Source: Clostridia bacterium UC5.1-1C12 (GTDB taxonomy: Bacteria; Bacillota_I; Bacilli_A; Erysipelotrichales; Erysipelotrichaceae). From it: DNA of 64,000 nucleotides. Positions 1-10,995 of the stretch are shown piece by piece (positions within the stretch are counted from its first letter, which is position 1; every line of letters begins with the position of its first letter). Location of the stretch: positions 124,001 to 188,000 of the forward strand of contig BBZX01000004.1 of NCBI GenBank assembly GCA_001305055.1. The letters run 5' to 3'. A program made the position numbers and the translations under genes. The notes under the pieces were generated by a model. It worked only from the letters and a program-made list of their open reading frames with translations. It had not been told where the DNA came from and ran no database searches.

Positions 1-2
1 GC

Positions 3-245
3 GATCAACCTTGCATACTTGTCGCAAAACCGGCAAATCGTGTACCTTTTAAACAAATGGCTGATGGTATTAATGATGTTTATGTGCAGCTGATATTTTT
101 GGTTGTTGTGACTGATCCCAAAAAAGAAGTGCAAATATTAAAAAAACTGATGGATTGTTTCCTTTGCAAAGAAAAATTACAAGAGCTTGCATCAGTAAAT
201 ACACCGGAAATTATGATTGATGCAATTTCACGTTTATTAAATTAA
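3..245 (+). CDS. PTS EIIA component, galactitol/fructose-type (partial, 5' end outside window)
   Basis: Only the C-terminal 80 residues are present. The open frame enters from the left edge, so the apparent ATG at 57 is internal: the codons before it read ILVAKPANRVPFKQ in the same frame. The segment KPANRVPFKQMAD followed by VQLIFLVVVTDPKKEVQIL matches the end of PTS_EIIA_2 domains of the GatA type. The phospho-accepting His would lie upstream of the window. EIIA passes phosphate from HPr to EIIB during sugar uptake. The gene ends 15 bp before a LevR-type regulator, which commonly controls such PTS genes, so it probably belongs to the same locus as the regulator and the following sugar-acid kinase. 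The substrate cannot be told from this fragment. Confidence 0.72.
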   Translation, partial: DQPCILVAKPANRVPFKQMADGINDVYVQLIFLVVVTDPKKEVQILKKLMDCFLCKEKLQELASVNTPEIMIDAISRLLN

Positions 246-260
246 AGGCGGTGATATGTA

Positions 261-3020
261 ATGGGAAGAATAGATAAAATCTTGCATTTATTGAATGAAT
301 TAAATATAGATGAAACAGCTGATGACTTTTCATTACATAAAGAAATTGGCTTGACTACTGAAAAAATCAGTGAAAAGACAGGCATATCCAGAAGCAACAC
401 TTCAACATTACTGAATGATTTGAGTGATCAGCATCAGGTAATTAAATTAAGCGGACGGCCAGTGAATTATTTATCAGCTGAATTATTTATCAAACTGACC
501 GGAAACAAGCCAAGCAAAAGTGAGTATCAGCGTGATGAATTTATTAGCTTGATAAAGAAAAATAAAGCTGACCAGTATGATCCTTTCACAACAATCATCG
601 GTTTTGACGGCTGTCTTAAATCAGCTGTAAAGCAAGCAAAAGCAGCCATTATGTATCCGCCTAATGGCTTGCATACGATGCTGTTAGGTCCCAGCGGTGT
701 AGGCAAAACTTTTTTTGCAAATACTATGGTTGAATATGCACGCTTGTCTAAGGGTAATGATTATCCTTTTATGACTTTTAATTGTGCTGATTATTACAGT
801 AACCCTGAATTACTTTTGTCTCATCTATTTGGTTATGCGAAAGGCGCATTCACCGGTGCTGAAAGTCAAAAAGAAGGCATTGTTGCAAAAGCAGACGGCG
901 GAATATTATTTCTTGATGAGATTCACCGTCTGCCTGCAGCTGGTCAGGAAATGCTTTTTACTCTGATGGATAAAGGGGTATATTCCCGCTTAGGTGATTC
1001 TGATATTCATCATGCCAATGTTCTCATTATCGGTGCAACAACAGAAAATCCTAATGAACGATTATTAAAAACCTTTATGCGCCGTATACCCGTTACAATC
1101 AATCTGCCGCCGCTGGTACAGCGTCCTGCTAATGAACGCACAGCAATTACTGAACATTTATTTATAAAGGAAGCCAGCCGCATAGGTAAAAAACTGAAAG
1201 TATCAGCAAGTGTGATGAACCTGCTCTCGGCCGCTGATCTAACCGGTAATATTGGTGAATTAAAATCTGACATAAAGCAGATTTGTGCTTCGGCTTTCCT
1301 GCGGCAAATGAATAATCAGGAATTTATTGAGATTCACGAGGCAGATATTCCTGACATATTATCGGCGCAGCAGCAAATAAGCAAAGACAGTAATGATAAT
1401 GATCTGATCATACAACCCAATGAGCAGATAAAAAGTTACAAGATACCTACTGATACGATCTATGAGCGCATCAAAAATTATCTGATAATTTGATACTTGC
1501 CGGCAGTTCTGCTGAAGAAATCAATTCTCAGATTGCAGTTGAAGTTGAAAAATATATTAGGAAATTGAAGCAGAAGTATAACCGCAATGATGCTGAGGAA
1601 ACGGAAGCTTTATCTAAAATCATTGAACCAAATATAATCAAATTTGCCAGCAAAGTATCGAGTATGCCAAAAAACAGCTTAAAAAAGAGTTCGATGCCAG
1701 TATCCTCTGGGCCATGGCTTTTCATTTTAATGCCCTAATCAAACGTAATTCATCTATTTTGGAAGCATTCAAGCCTTCCTTAAATCTTCAAAATCAATAC
1801 AAGGAAGAATATGCAGTTGCTGCCTTAATCTTAAAACATTTTGAAGATGAATTTAAGCTGCATATCGATCCTCTTGAAATCAACTTTCTCTGTATGTTTC
1901 TTACAGAGAAAGAAGTATTATACAAAACACATTTAAAAAGCTGTTTACTGATTCTATGTCATGGCAAAACAACTGCTTCATCAATGGCTGATGTCTGTAA
2001 TAATCTATTAAATACTGATTTAGTAAAGGCTATTAATATGCCATTGACTATGGGAGTAGAAGATACTTATCAGCAAGTTCATAGATTACTCAAACAGTTA
2101 AATCCCACCGATGGAGTACTCTTATTCACGGATATGGGATCTCTTTGCCAGTTTAGTGAGCGTCTTAATAAAGACTTAAAGTTAGAAGTGATTTCAATTG
2201 ACAATGTTTCTACTTTATTCGTGCTGGAAGCCTTGCGCCGTGTCCTGTTTAAGAATGAAACAATTAAAGAAACTGCAAAGGCTATCAATCAGCTTAAGGG
2301 TATTAATATGGTTAGGGCTGACAATAACCTGAATAAGTCGATTCTGATAACATGCACAACTGGAATCGGAACTGCTAACCTGCTTAAGCAAAAAGTCGAT
2401 CAATTCCTGATTCAAAAGAATATAAGTGATATAAAAACAGATGTATTTGCTTATGTTGATATTCTGAATAATACGGATGCTTTCAAACAATTTTGTATCA
2501 AGCATGATGTTATTGCTTGTGCCGGAAATATGAATCCAAATATTTCAGCTGTTTATTTTGGTATTGAAGAAATCATGCTCACCAGTAATACAGGACGTTT
2601 GAAAAATTCTTAGAAAGCTATATTCAAAAACCAACTAATGCCTATGATCAAGCATTGTCACTATTAAAAATGTCTACACGAGCCTTGAACTGTGATCTGG
2701 CGGTTCAGCTGATTTATGATTTTAATTGCCGATTAGCTATTGATTTCAGTATTAACACGCAGGCTTTGCAGCTAAAAATTGCTGTTCATTTAGGCTATGC
2801 AATTGAAAGAATGCTAATTAACCAGCTTGTGCAATTCACTGACTGTCAAGCTTATCTTCAGACCCATAAGCATTTTGTTCAAAAGCTGAGAATAGCTGTA
2901 TTACCTATTGAAAATGAATTTCAGATTAATTTTAATGATGATGAGTTATGTTTTCTTATACAAATAGTAGAATCGGCGTTATTGGAAAAAGGAGATTCGT
3001 ATGATAACTATAAGCAATGA
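261..3020 (+). CDS. LevR-type sigma-54 activator with PRD and PTS domains (frameshifted)
   Basis: Reassembled across three frame breaks the product is about 920 residues, the usual LevR size. Domains in order: N-terminal HTH (about 20-70), AAA+ domain with Walker A GPSGVGKT at 143-150, the sigma-54 contact motif GAFTGAE near 200 and Walker B LFLDEIHR, then PRD1, a mannose-type EIIA domain, a Gat-type EIIB domain (ILITCTTGIGTANLL) and PRD2. This is the LevR order. Such proteins drive sigma-54 promoters of PTS operons and are tuned by HPr and EII phosphorylation. Breaks lie near 1478, 1650 and 2605; at 2605 one missing T restores GRFEKFLESYIQ. RBS GGCGGTGATATGTA precedes ATG 261. The 3' end overlaps the next gene by 20 bp. 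No -24/-12 promoter is identified in the window, so its target is probably the PTS genes to the left. Confidence 0.88.
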
Positions 3021-4439
3021 AGAGTTTGCAAAACTAAATTATGAAACACGCAATTCTGAGTATATTGATAAACAGCTTCTTGAAGCTATGAATCAGGCAA
3101 GTCTCAATAACATCAAGATCATAGTACTTGATGACGATCCAACCGGTACTCAAACTGTTCATGATGTTCCTGTATATACCTCTTGGGATCATGATGCAAT
3201 CTATGACATATTTACTTCAGATGCACCTATGGCTTTTATTTTAACAAATTCACGCAGTTTTTCAAAAAGAGAAAACAATTAGTGTACATCATAAAATTGC
3301 AGAAGCAATCATAGTTATCAGCAAACAGCTGAAGCTTCCTTTCATTATCATCAGCCGAAGTGATTCAACGTTAAGAGGACATTATCCGATTGAAACTGAA
3401 GCACTAAAAGAAGTGTTGGAAGCAGGAGGTTATAGAATTGACGGTGAAATACTTTGTCCCTATTTCAAAGAGGGCAATCGTTTCACACTTAATAATATCC
3501 ATTTCATAAAGGAAGCCTATGGCTTGATCGAGGTAAGTGAATCTGATTATGCAAAGGATAAAACATTTGGATATAAGCATTCCCATCTTGGAAAGTGGTG
3601 TGAAGTAAAAACTAAAGGAATTTATCAGAAGGAGTCCATGATTTACATCACTCTCAATGAATTGAAAAATGCAGATTATGATTCTATTCAGAAAAAGCTT
3701 GAAGCTTGTACAGATTTCAACAAGATCATTGTTAATGCAACGCATGAAAACGACTTAAAAATATTCATTACTGCTTATTTAAGAGCTTTGAAGCGCGGGC
3801 ACCACTTTATTTTCAGAAGTGCAGCAGCAATCCCTAAGGTATTGGGAGGCTGTAATGATATACCTTATCTTGATAAAAAGATTCTTAAGGACTGTGATAA
3901 TAAAAATGGCGGTTTGATCGTAGTAGGTTCACATGTTTATAAAACAACAAATCAGTTGAAACAGCTTGAAGCATTAGATAACCATGTACTGACAATGATA
4001 GAATTTAATCAGCATCTAGTAGTCAGCGGCAGCTTTGATAAAGAAATCAAACGTGTAATAAAAGCTGCTGAAGCAGCCATCGGTAATGGTAAAACGGCAG
4101 TCATATACACAAACCGTAAACGCTTTGACTTACCAAAGGGTGATAGTGAAGCACAGCTTGAGCTTGCGGTAAAAATTAGTGATGCAGTTGTAAAGATCGT
4201 ATCTGGAATTAAAACTAAACCAAGTTATATATTATCTAAAGGCGGAATAACATCAAGTGATATTGCAGTTAAAGCTTTAAAATATTAAAAAGGCTTTAGT
4301 ATTAGGACAAGTAAAACCGGCTGTTCCTGTATGGCACGCAAAAGATTGCAGTCACTTCACTGGGCTTAATCTGATTATCTTTCCCGGCAATGTGGGTGAT
4401 AAAAATACACTGAAAGAAATAGTAGAATTATTGATATAG
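3001..4439 (+). CDS. Four-carbon acid sugar kinase, DUF1537/OtnK-DtnK family (frameshifted)
   Basis: Two frame breaks, at the A run 3264-3268 (one A too many) and the A run near 4280 (one too few), hide a single protein of about 479 residues. The N-terminal substrate-binding half has VLDDDPTGTQTVHDVPVYT and FILTNSRSF, followed by IISRSDSTLRGHYP, all hallmarks of D-erythronate/D-threonate-type kinases. The C-terminal nucleotide-binding half has LSKGGITSSDIA and, after the second break, NLIIFPGNVGDK. The family phosphorylates C4 sugar acids with ATP, usually beside a PdxA-like dehydrogenase and aldolase, which are not seen here. Start ATG 3001 has RBS AAAGGAG and lies inside the 3' end of the LevR-type gene, so translation is probably coupled. 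Inference: it works on a sugar acid entering through the neighbouring PTS pathway. Confidence 0.82.
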
Positions 4440-4444
4440 AAAAA

Positions 4445-4505
4445 GCGAGACCATTATGATCCCGCTCATTTTTCTGTAACCGGCCTAGTAGCTTGCCGGC
4501 TTTTA
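4445..4505 (+). terminator. Terminator hairpins after the kinase gene
   Basis: AGCGAGA (4445-4451) pairs with TCCCGCT (4461-4467) with one mismatch and is followed by T5. A second hairpin CCGGC/GCCGG (4481-4500) is followed by CTTTT. Further perfect inverted repeats lie toward gnd: GCAGACTG/CAGTCTGC (4509-4537) and CTTGAG/CTCAAG (4549-4564). The genes converge here, so some of these may end the opposite transcript, though the last two lack a T run on either strand. Confidence 0.55.
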
Positions 4506-4575
4506 ATGCAGACTGATAATATGGGAAACAGTCTGCAAGTATTTCAACTTGAGTAATCTCAAGCGGAAACTGAAT

Positions 4576-5981
4576 TTACTCCCAATGAGTATGGAAGAAA
4601 CCTGGCTTATCCACTCTTTCATAAGTGTGAGCACCAAAATAATCACGCTGTGCCTGAATCAGATTAGCACTTGTTTTTTCACTGCGATAGCCATCAAAAT
4701 ATGAAATCGTACTTAGCATAGCCGGTGCATAAATACCGCTCTCAATGATATTTACCGCTATGGCTCGCCATGCATCCTGTGCTGCCAGCAATTCTGCACT
4801 GAATTTCTTAGTCATCATGAGATTCGGTACTGCTTCCTCATCATAAGCCTTCTTGATTTCTTCAAGGAAATCAGCTCTAATGATACAGCCTTCACGCCAA
4901 ATCATCGCAATCTCACCGAAATTCAATGTCCATTTATATTCCTTAGCTGCTTCCTTCAACAATTCAAACCCTTGCGCATAGCAGCAGATTTTTGCCGCAT
5001 ATACAGCCTGTTCCAAATTATTAATAAAAGCTTCCTTATCTTCAACTTTAAATGCAGATTCTACGCTGAAAACTTTACTGGCCTGAACACGTTCATCCTT
5101 AATTGCAGAGATACATCTTGAGAAAACAGATTCCGCAATCGTTGGGATTGCCGCACCGATATCAAGACCTTCCATACTTGTCCATTTTCCGGTCCCCTTT
5201 TGACCGGCGCGGTCAAGGATGATATCCACCATATATTCACCGGTCTCTTCATCTCTGCGCTTTAAAATTTCTGCCGTAATTTCAATCAGATACGATTTCA
5301 GCTTACCTGTATTCCAGCGTTCAAAAATATGCTGAATCTCTTCAATGCTGAAGCCAGCGCCATTGCGCATTAAATCGTATGCTTCACAGATAATCTGAAT
5401 ATCGGCATATTCAATCCCATTGTGTACCATCTTGACATAATGACCCGAACCATCACCGCCGATATATGTACAGCAAGGCTTTCCATCTTTCGCTTTTGCC
5501 GCAATATCCAAGAATATCGGTTCAACGATTTTATATGCTTCATAATCACCGGAGGGCATCATGCTAGGGCCTTTTAAAGCGCCCATTTCACCGCCTGAGA
5601 CACCGACACCGACAAAGTGCAGACCACACTCCTGAAGTTCTTTAAAACGCCGGATAGTATCCTTATAAAATGAATTACCGCCGTCAATAACTATATCGCC
5701 TTCATCCAGTACATCTTTAAGACCCTCAATTACTAAATCAACAACTTTACCCGCTGTCACCATTAAAAAGATACAGCGAGGTTTTTCCAATGAATCAACA
5801 AATTCCTTTAAATCATAGCAAGGAACTACGGATTGATTTTCAATCTTTTCCTTGATGAATTTCTCAGTCACCTCATGATTCTTGTTGAATACCGAAACCT
5901 GATACCCATGGTTCATCATATTCAGCGCTAAACTCTGACCCATGACTCCCATACCATAAACACCAATTCTGCTTTTTTCAT
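4576..5981 (-). CDS. gnd: 6-phosphogluconate dehydrogenase, decarboxylating
   Basis: Converts 6-phosphogluconate to ribulose 5-phosphate with NADP reduction in the oxidative pentose phosphate pathway. Visible motifs: dinucleotide loop GVYGMGVMGQS at the N-terminus, GGNSFYKDT, VGVGVSGGEMGALKGPSMMP and the catalytic lysine region HYVKMVHNGIEYADIQ. The first ten residues are in another frame. Adding one base to the T run 5973-5978 (plus strand) gives MKKSRIGVYGMGVMG from ATG 5981, with RBS AAGGAAG upstream. That gives about 468 residues, the normal length. It is the last gene of the strand that begins with the mannose-family PTS genes at 11.0 kb, although about 50 bp separates it from the gene before it. 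The neighbours suggest gluconate or pentose phosphate metabolism, but this is inference. Confidence 0.95.
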
Positions 5982-6031
5982 TTAGCCACTTCCTTTACCT
6001 TTTCTGAATAACTCATCGCTTATTCAATAAC

Positions 6032-6590
6032 CTAAGATTTTTGTTTTGTGAAAGGGTCCTGATATTCTTGAATATAAATCTTAGGGTTATATTTTTTGGC
6101 CAGAGCGATACAATCATGAAATATCTGAGCGAATTTCTTTTTCCTGTATCCAAAGCCATCGATGATTACGTTATAGTAAATCAGATTACCATTCGATGTC
6201 ATATTTTCTTTTAATTGCATCATTCATCACTGCTGCATCCTCAATGGTTTTACCAGCTAAAATACCTATTTGCAGTGAAGTATTATTCGACACCATTTCA
6301 ATCTTAACAATTTCATCCCATGAGAGAAACAGCACATTGCGCTTTTTTGTATAATCAGTTACACCATGCTCATCAAATTTAAAACACAAATCATGAGCAG
6401 CCATTGCCTTAATGGTCGTGAGACCTTGAATCAACAGCAATATACCAAGCACAGTAACGAAAATTTTTGCAAGAATGTGCGTATCTTCTCTAAAAAGAAT
6501 ATACCCGCAGCCTGCCAAAAATATCATCGTAGCGGCAAGTAAACTGCTTTGTTTAAACCGATCATGATATACAAGTACTTCTTCATCCAT
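6032..6590 (-). CDS. Small membrane protein with bacterial PH-like (STM3941-type) domain, frameshifted
   Basis: The first 134 residues carry two hydrophobic helices (about 17-35 and 40-60) followed by a strand-rich part containing FLSWDEIVKIEMV. This matches the layout of small STM3941-like proteins with a membrane-bound PH fold. The end of this frame overlaps another frame that reads on into YYNVIIDGFGYRKKKFAQ and about 40 more residues. One extra A in the A runs near 6210-6222 would join the two into about 185 residues. Function is unknown. RBS AGAAGGAAGTG precedes the ATG at 6590. It sits between the HAD hydrolase and gnd on the same strand. The family assignment is by overall layout only. 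Confidence 0.5.
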
Positions 6591-6604
6591 AGGATCACTT
6601 CCTT

Positions 6605-7303
6605 CTATATTAACTTAATAACATCAAATAATGATTCAAATACATAGTCTGGATACCCTTTCGGCAGACTTTTACGATCAATATTTCTTTTCAAGCCTAT
6701 ACCCTCATGCCTTACCGGCATATCATAAATATCATCATCAATCAGACAGCTGCGGATATGGGCTGCATTGGCCGCTTGGATACCCACCATAGAATCCTCT
6801 AATACAATCGCTTCTTCAGGTTTGAAACCTGCTTTTTCACATGCTTTTAGAAAAATTTCAGGATCTGGTTTACCTTTAGACACCTCATCACCTGCCACGA
6901 TTGTCTGATACCTGCCGTTCAGACCTTCAAGCTCAAGATACCACATAACAGTTTCGCGCTTTGTGGATGAAGCTAATGCTAATTGTACACCAGATTCATA
7001 ACAGGCATCAATCAACTCGACCAGACCCTTTTTCTTACCGACCCTTTGTTCGTTTTGTGCAATGAGTGTTTTATTCTGAACCATTTTCTTTCGCCAAGCA
7101 AGAATATCGTTTTCTTCACCATAAATTTCCTTCATTGCATCCACAATGCCGGCTTCCGTTCTGCCAGTCAGATAGTAATAAACATCCTGTGTCATTTCAT
7201 AATTAAAATATTCTGCCGAAGCAAGATAAGCCCGATATGCCAGCCGTCCTGTTTCAAACATCAATCCATCCATATCACAGATTACAAGCTTTATTTGCTC
7301 CAT
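6605..7303 (-). CDS. HAD-superfamily sugar-phosphate phosphatase / phosphoglucomutase-like
   Basis: 232 residues with the full HAD set: motif I DMDGLMFET near the N-terminus (nucleophile and acid Asp), motif II LASSTKR, a lysine in KGKPDPEIFL and motif IV VLEDSMVGIQAA. An alpha-helical cap lies between motifs I and II, as in the beta-phosphoglucomutase/YniC group. Such enzymes dephosphorylate or isomerise small sugar phosphates. ATG 7303 has RBS AGAGGAATC. It follows the D-2-hydroxyacid dehydrogenase by 53 bp and is probably in the same operon, so it may act on the phosphorylated product of the PTS substrate. The exact substrate is not readable from sequence. Confidence 0.85.
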   Translation of the reverse strand: MEQIKLVICDMDGLMFETGRLAYRAYLASAEYFNYEMTQDVYYYLTGRTEAGIVDAMKEIYGEENDILAWRKKMVQNKTLIAQNEQRVGKKKGLVELIDACYESGVQLALASSTKRETVMWYLELEGLNGRYQTIVAGDEVSKGKPDPEIFLKACEKAGFKPEEAIVLEDSMVGIQAANAAHIRSCLIDDDIYDMPVRHEGIGLKRNIDRKSLPKGYPDYVFESLFDVIKLI

Positions 7304-7356
7304 ATGATTCCTCTTAGAAGTATAAGCTCATCCCAGCTGCAGAATGAGCTTATAAT

Positions 7357-8346
7357 TTATTTCTCGATAGTAACTTTACAGCAATCCGGAACTTCGTTAT
7401 TCACAACATGTTCCACGTCACTAACACATTTTTCGCCCATTCCTTCAAGACACTCAATGGTATATGCTGAGGTGTGCGGTGTCACAATTACATTATCGTA
7501 ACGGAAATACGGATGTGTATTGCTTGCCGGTTCATCATGCATAACATCTACTGCCATGCCCTTTACAACGCCTGCGTCCAAAGCTCTGCATACTGCCTCT
7601 TCATCAATCAGATCGCCGCGAGCTGTATTGGTGATATAAACACCCTTTTTCATTTTATTAAATGCATCATCATTTAGAATATGATAAGATGTATCATTTA
7701 AGGTACAGTTCAGAGATATGACATCTGACTCTCTTAATAAGGTATCCAAATCAGCCTCTTCAATACCGTGCTTATCAGCCCACTCTTTATTTAATGCCGG
7801 ATCACAGGCAAGAAGCCTTGAATTAAAACCATGCTTTAATATTTCAGCTACTCGGCTGCCGATATTACCGCAGCCAATAACACCGATCGTTTTACCAGTC
7901 AGCCCATTGCCGACAAATTGTGCACGATCACGCCAGCGATCCTCATTCGTTGCCTTAACAGCCTGAATAGTCAACCGCATAACACACATCAGATTCGCAA
8001 CTGCATTTTCAGCAACTGCATCACGTTCCACAAGCGGCGCTACGATGGATACAAATGTGCCATGCGCTTTAGCGGCTTCTAGATCAACATTGTTATAACC
8101 GATGCCATGACGGGAAATCAGCAATAATTCATCTTTATTTTCAAAAAATTCTCGATCAAAAAATGGTGTAACAGAAGCAATGATTAAATTATAACCATTC
8201 AGTTTCTGTGCCAATTCTTTGCCATGCATCATACCATCTACGGTTATTCTTTCTACCTCACCAATCTTTTCCAAACGTGCCATCTGAGATGGAAAACGTC
8301 TGCCAAAACTGCTTGAATTAACGATTGCAATACGATAATTACTCAT
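7357..8346 (-). CDS. D-isomer-specific 2-hydroxyacid dehydrogenase
   Basis: 329 residues. The NAD-binding loop GVIGCGNIGSRVAEIL is intact. The catalytic triad is recognisable: Arg in NTARGDLIDEEAV, Glu in DVMHDEPAS and His in VTPHTSAYT. The N-terminal substrate domain includes SRHGIGYNNVDL. The family reduces 2-keto acids or oxidises D-2-hydroxyacids (SerA, glyoxylate/hydroxypyruvate and gluconate reductases). It starts 13 bp after the PTS EIIB gene and is surely co-transcribed with it. With gnd further along the strand, a role in oxidising or reducing a sugar acid is plausible, but this is inference. No ACT domain is present, so it is not a classical regulated SerA. Confidence 0.87.
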   Translation of the reverse strand: MSNYRIAIVNSSSFGRRFPSQMARLEKIGEVERITVDGMMHGKELAQKLNGYNLIIASVTPFFDREFFENKDELLLISRHGIGYNNVDLEAAKAHGTFVSIVAPLVERDAVAENAVANLMCVMRLTIQAVKATNEDRWRDRAQFVGNGLTGKTIGVIGCGNIGSRVAEILKHGFNSRLLACDPALNKEWADKHGIEEADLDTLLRESDVISLNCTLNDTSYHILNDDAFNKMKKGVYITNTARGDLIDEEAVCRALDAGVVKGMAVDVMHDEPASNTHPYFRYDNVIVTPHTSAYTIECLEGMGEKCVSDVEHVVNNEVPDCCKVTIEK

Positions 8347-8358
8347 AGGTGCCGCCTC

Positions 8359-8847
8359 TTACAGAAGCCTTTTCGCATCATCAAATGAGACACGTTTTGT
8401 ATCCGGAACGATTTGGAAATAAATTTCTACTCCCTTATCCTTCACTTCCTGAAGCAAAGCTGCATCATCCTTTGACAGCCCCACAGTTGAAATTACAAAT
8501 GTAGAATTAGGCTTCTTTGCAATACCGCCGATATTTAACTCGGCAACCGGCACACCGCTGTCAATGAATTTCTTTGCATTCTTAACCGTCTTAAACAATA
8601 AGATAACCTTGTCATTGCCGAATTCATCTTTCTTCCATTCCTCAATGACTTCATCAACACTGAACACCTTGATCTTTAAATCCGCTGATGAATTAGTAGA
8701 AATATAAATATCCTTCATAAAATCATCAGCTGCCGTAGCATCATCAATAACATAGATCGCATTTGTACCCATGCCCTTCGACCATTTTGTCATTACTTGT
8801 CCATGAATTAAGCGATCATCGATTCTAACTAAATTAATTTTTCCCAT
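8359..8847 (-). CDS. PTS EIIB, mannose/fructose/sorbose family
   Basis: 162 residues, the standard EIIB-Man length. The phospho-accepting His lies in LVRIDDRLIHGQVMTKW near residue 15. The subunit takes phosphate from EIIA and gives it to the sugar during transport through EIIC/EIID. RBS AAAGGAG precedes ATG 8847. It is the fourth PTS gene of an operon ordered EIIC-EIID-EIIA-EIIB. The complete set makes a functional four-subunit permease likely. Substrate is unknown; the family takes up hexoses, amino sugars and related sugars. Confidence 0.94.
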   Translation of the reverse strand: MGKINLVRIDDRLIHGQVMTKWSKGMGTNAIYVIDDATAADDFMKDIYISTNSSADLKIKVFSVDEVIEEWKKDEFGNDKVILLFKTVKNAKKFIDSGVPVAELNIGGIAKKPNSTFVISTVGLSKDDAALLQEVKDKGVEIYFQIVPDTKRVSFDDAKRLL

Positions 8848-8868
8848 ATTTTTGTTTCTCCTTTATCT

Positions 8869-9285
8869 TTATCTGTTTTTTAAGAAATCACGATCCAATA
8901 AGCGTATTCCCTCAATGGCTGTCTTTTCAGCTCTTGCTAATAAAGCAGCTGTGTCTTCTTCATTTTTATATCCTTGCAGCATTTCAATCAGCATTGGCAG
9001 ATTGATACCTGTAAAGATTTTAACATCATGCTTGGCTGCCAGATATAAGGCAACATTGCTTGGACTTCCGCCTAGTAAATCGCAGAGGATAATCACTTCT
9101 TTTCCTGCCTCTTTATAATTATCAACCACCGCTGAAGCTTCAGCACGTAAATCATCCACAGAATCTCCCGGACGCAATGCCAAGGCGCTGACATCCTCTT
9201 GTTCTCCCATAATCATTTCAGCACTTTTTACGATTTGTATGCCAAACTCTCCATGAGTAATTATAACTAATGCACGATCTGCCAT
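8869..9285 (-). CDS. PTS EIIA, mannose family
   Basis: 138 residues from ATG 9285, chosen because GGGGGT stands 7 bp upstream and the protein then begins MADRALVIITHGEFG, with the active His about ten residues in. A longer frame beginning at 9324 adds only non-family residues. LCDLLGGSPSNVALYL matches the second conserved block. The enzyme carries phosphate from HPr to EIIB. It lies 21 bp upstream of the EIIB gene and immediately after the EIID gene. Confidence 0.92.
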   Translation of the reverse strand: MADRALVIITHGEFGIQIVKSAEMIMGEQEDVSALALRPGDSVDDLRAEASAVVDNYKEAGKEVIILCDLLGGSPSNVALYLAAKHDVKIFTGINLPMLIEMLQGYKNEEDTAALLARAEKTAIEGIRLLDRDFLKNR

Positions 9286-9301
9286 ATTATTTACCCCCAT
9301 T

Positions 9302-10215
9302 CTACAGAATGCCGATAGCGGCAAGAATAATTAATGAAATAGTGAGTACGATCATACCGCGGGTAATCTTTAAGCCCTTCTTATCAAAGTAGAAGTATAA
9401 TGCCAATACAGTTGCCAGTGGCAGAATACCCGGCAGGATCTGATTCAGAATATCCTGAATGACGAATTCCTTCTGATTGATGACAAATTGCAGTGAACTT
9501 GACACTTTAACGTATTGGGCCGCCATGATACCCATCATATATAAGCCTAATACACCTAATGCATTGATCAATGTCTTGATCTTAGCCCCCGTCATGATTT
9601 CTTTAGCAGCATTCCGGCCTAATGAATAGCCCATTTTTGTAAATAAGTATCCATAAATAAATGTTGCCGTAGCAAAGCATAGGAATGGCAGAACTGCACC
9701 CAGACCATTGCCTGCCTGTGCATAAGGCAAGAAGATTGCGATAAAAATATATTGAACGGTCCCTGAGTCAATAGCATCACCAATACCAGCTAAAGGCCCC
9801 ATCAAACCTACCTTTGTGTTATTGATCATCGTGACATCTACTGCTTCTTCAGGACGGCCTTCAGCAAGTGCCTTAGCTCTTGATTCCTCAAGGGAAATTG
9901 CAATACCTGTCAATGTACCACCGCCCCAGCATGCCTGAGTGTTAAAGAACATCAGATGTCTTTGATAAGCTTCCGCCAGCATTGCTTTATCTTTATATAA
10001 TTTTTCAATGACGGCATCATACCGAATAAGAAGGATGGCGCAAGCATACGGTCATAGGTATGCGGAACTTCATTTGCCCACCACCATCTGAACCATGATT
10101 TCATTAAATCTTTATTTGTAATTTTTTCAGGAGCGTTTTCAGGATTAGTCATTACGCTGGTATCAGCCGTGATATTCCCTTCTTCGTCCATATATTGTTT
10201 GATATAAGCATCCAT
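9302..10215 (-). CDS. PTS EIID, mannose family (frameshifted)
   Basis: Two frames together give about 304 residues. The first 75 contain TNKDLMKSWFRWWWANEVPHTYDRM, typical of the EIID N-terminus (here with WWW), and the rest has FFNTQACWGGGTLTGIAISLEE, GLMGPLAGIGDAIDSGT and C-terminal hydrophobic helices. Adding one G on the coding strand near 10011-10014 gives GMMPVIEKLYKDKAMLAEAYQRH and restores the family sequence, so I read a sequence error. EIID is a membrane partner of EIIC. ATG 10215 has an AGGAGG site and starts 18 bp after the EIIC stop. Confidence 0.9.
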
Positions 10216-10233
10216 TTTCCATGTCCTCCTTGT

Positions 10234-10995
10234 TTATTCCTGTGTCTTACTTGTAAACATAACGTACATTGCGGCGAAGATACAGCCGAAGATCGCATAA
10301 GTTACAGTATTGATTCCCAGAGAGCTGAAAGATACGCTCATGAAGTATGCAAGGAAGAAGAAAATAAGCAGACTCTTCTTACCGATAACATGCATAATAA
10401 CAGCAATACCTAATGCTGCAAGACCGCCGCCGACAACACTTAGAATGTGGAACAATGGTCCGCTTGAAACGCTGTTTACTACATCAGCGATTACCGGAGC
10501 ACCATAGAACAAGGCAATAAATGTCAATGGAACAAATAAGCAGAATGAGATAATCGTTGGAATACCCATGATAGCAAATGTCAATCCGCGGTCATCTGCA
10601 TTAGCTGCTGCGTTATCCATCCATTTAGTAAATAAAGTATTCAAGAAGAATCTGAATTGGTATAAATAAGAACCTAATAGACCTACCGGTACTGCAATAG
10701 CAACAGCTTCTTCAGGACTTAAGTTACCTAACAAAGCTACCGGAACTGAAATAGCGGCAGCAATAGCCGGTTCAGACGGCAATGTTCCGCCCGGCGCAAC
10801 AGCGCCCATATAAATCAATTGGATGGTTGCAGTTACAACCATAGCGTCAGCTACATTACCCATAACTACACCTACTACAAAACCAGTCATCAATGGGCTA
10901 AATCTAAGTGTCAAGGTCGCATAACCTAAGGCACGTGACTCAACTAATGCAACCCAAATAGCAATTAGCAAAGCCTGCACAGCAGTTAATTCCAT
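10234..10995 (-). CDS. PTS EIIC, mannose/sorbose family
   Basis: 253 residues, strongly hydrophobic with several membrane helices. The N-terminus MELTAVQALLIAIWVALVESRALGYATLTLRFSP and the internal run MGAVAPGGTLPSEPAIAAAI are typical of EIIC-Man. It forms the sugar channel with EIID. RBS GGGAGGATTTT precedes ATG 10995. It is the first gene of the leftward PTS operon, with a promoter and a cre-like site about 150-200 bp upstream. Confidence 0.92.
   Translation of the reverse strand: MELTAVQALLIAIWVALVESRALGYATLTLRFSPLMTGFVVGVVMGNVADAMVVTATIQLIYMGAVAPGGTLPSEPAIAAAISVPVALLGNLSPEEAVAIAVPVGLLGSYLYQFRFFLNTLFTKWMDNAAANADDRGLTFAIMGIPTIISFCLFVPLTFIALFYGAPVIADVVNSVSSGPLFHILSVVGGGLAALGIAVIMHVIGKKSLLIFFFLAYFMSVSFSSLGINTVTYAIFGCIFAAMYVMFTSKTQE

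Noticed and set aside
261..4439. Programmed frameshifting as the reason for split genes
   Set aside because: Breaks lie in unrelated genes and in different homopolymers, without slippery-site and stimulator structures, and need repairs of both signs.
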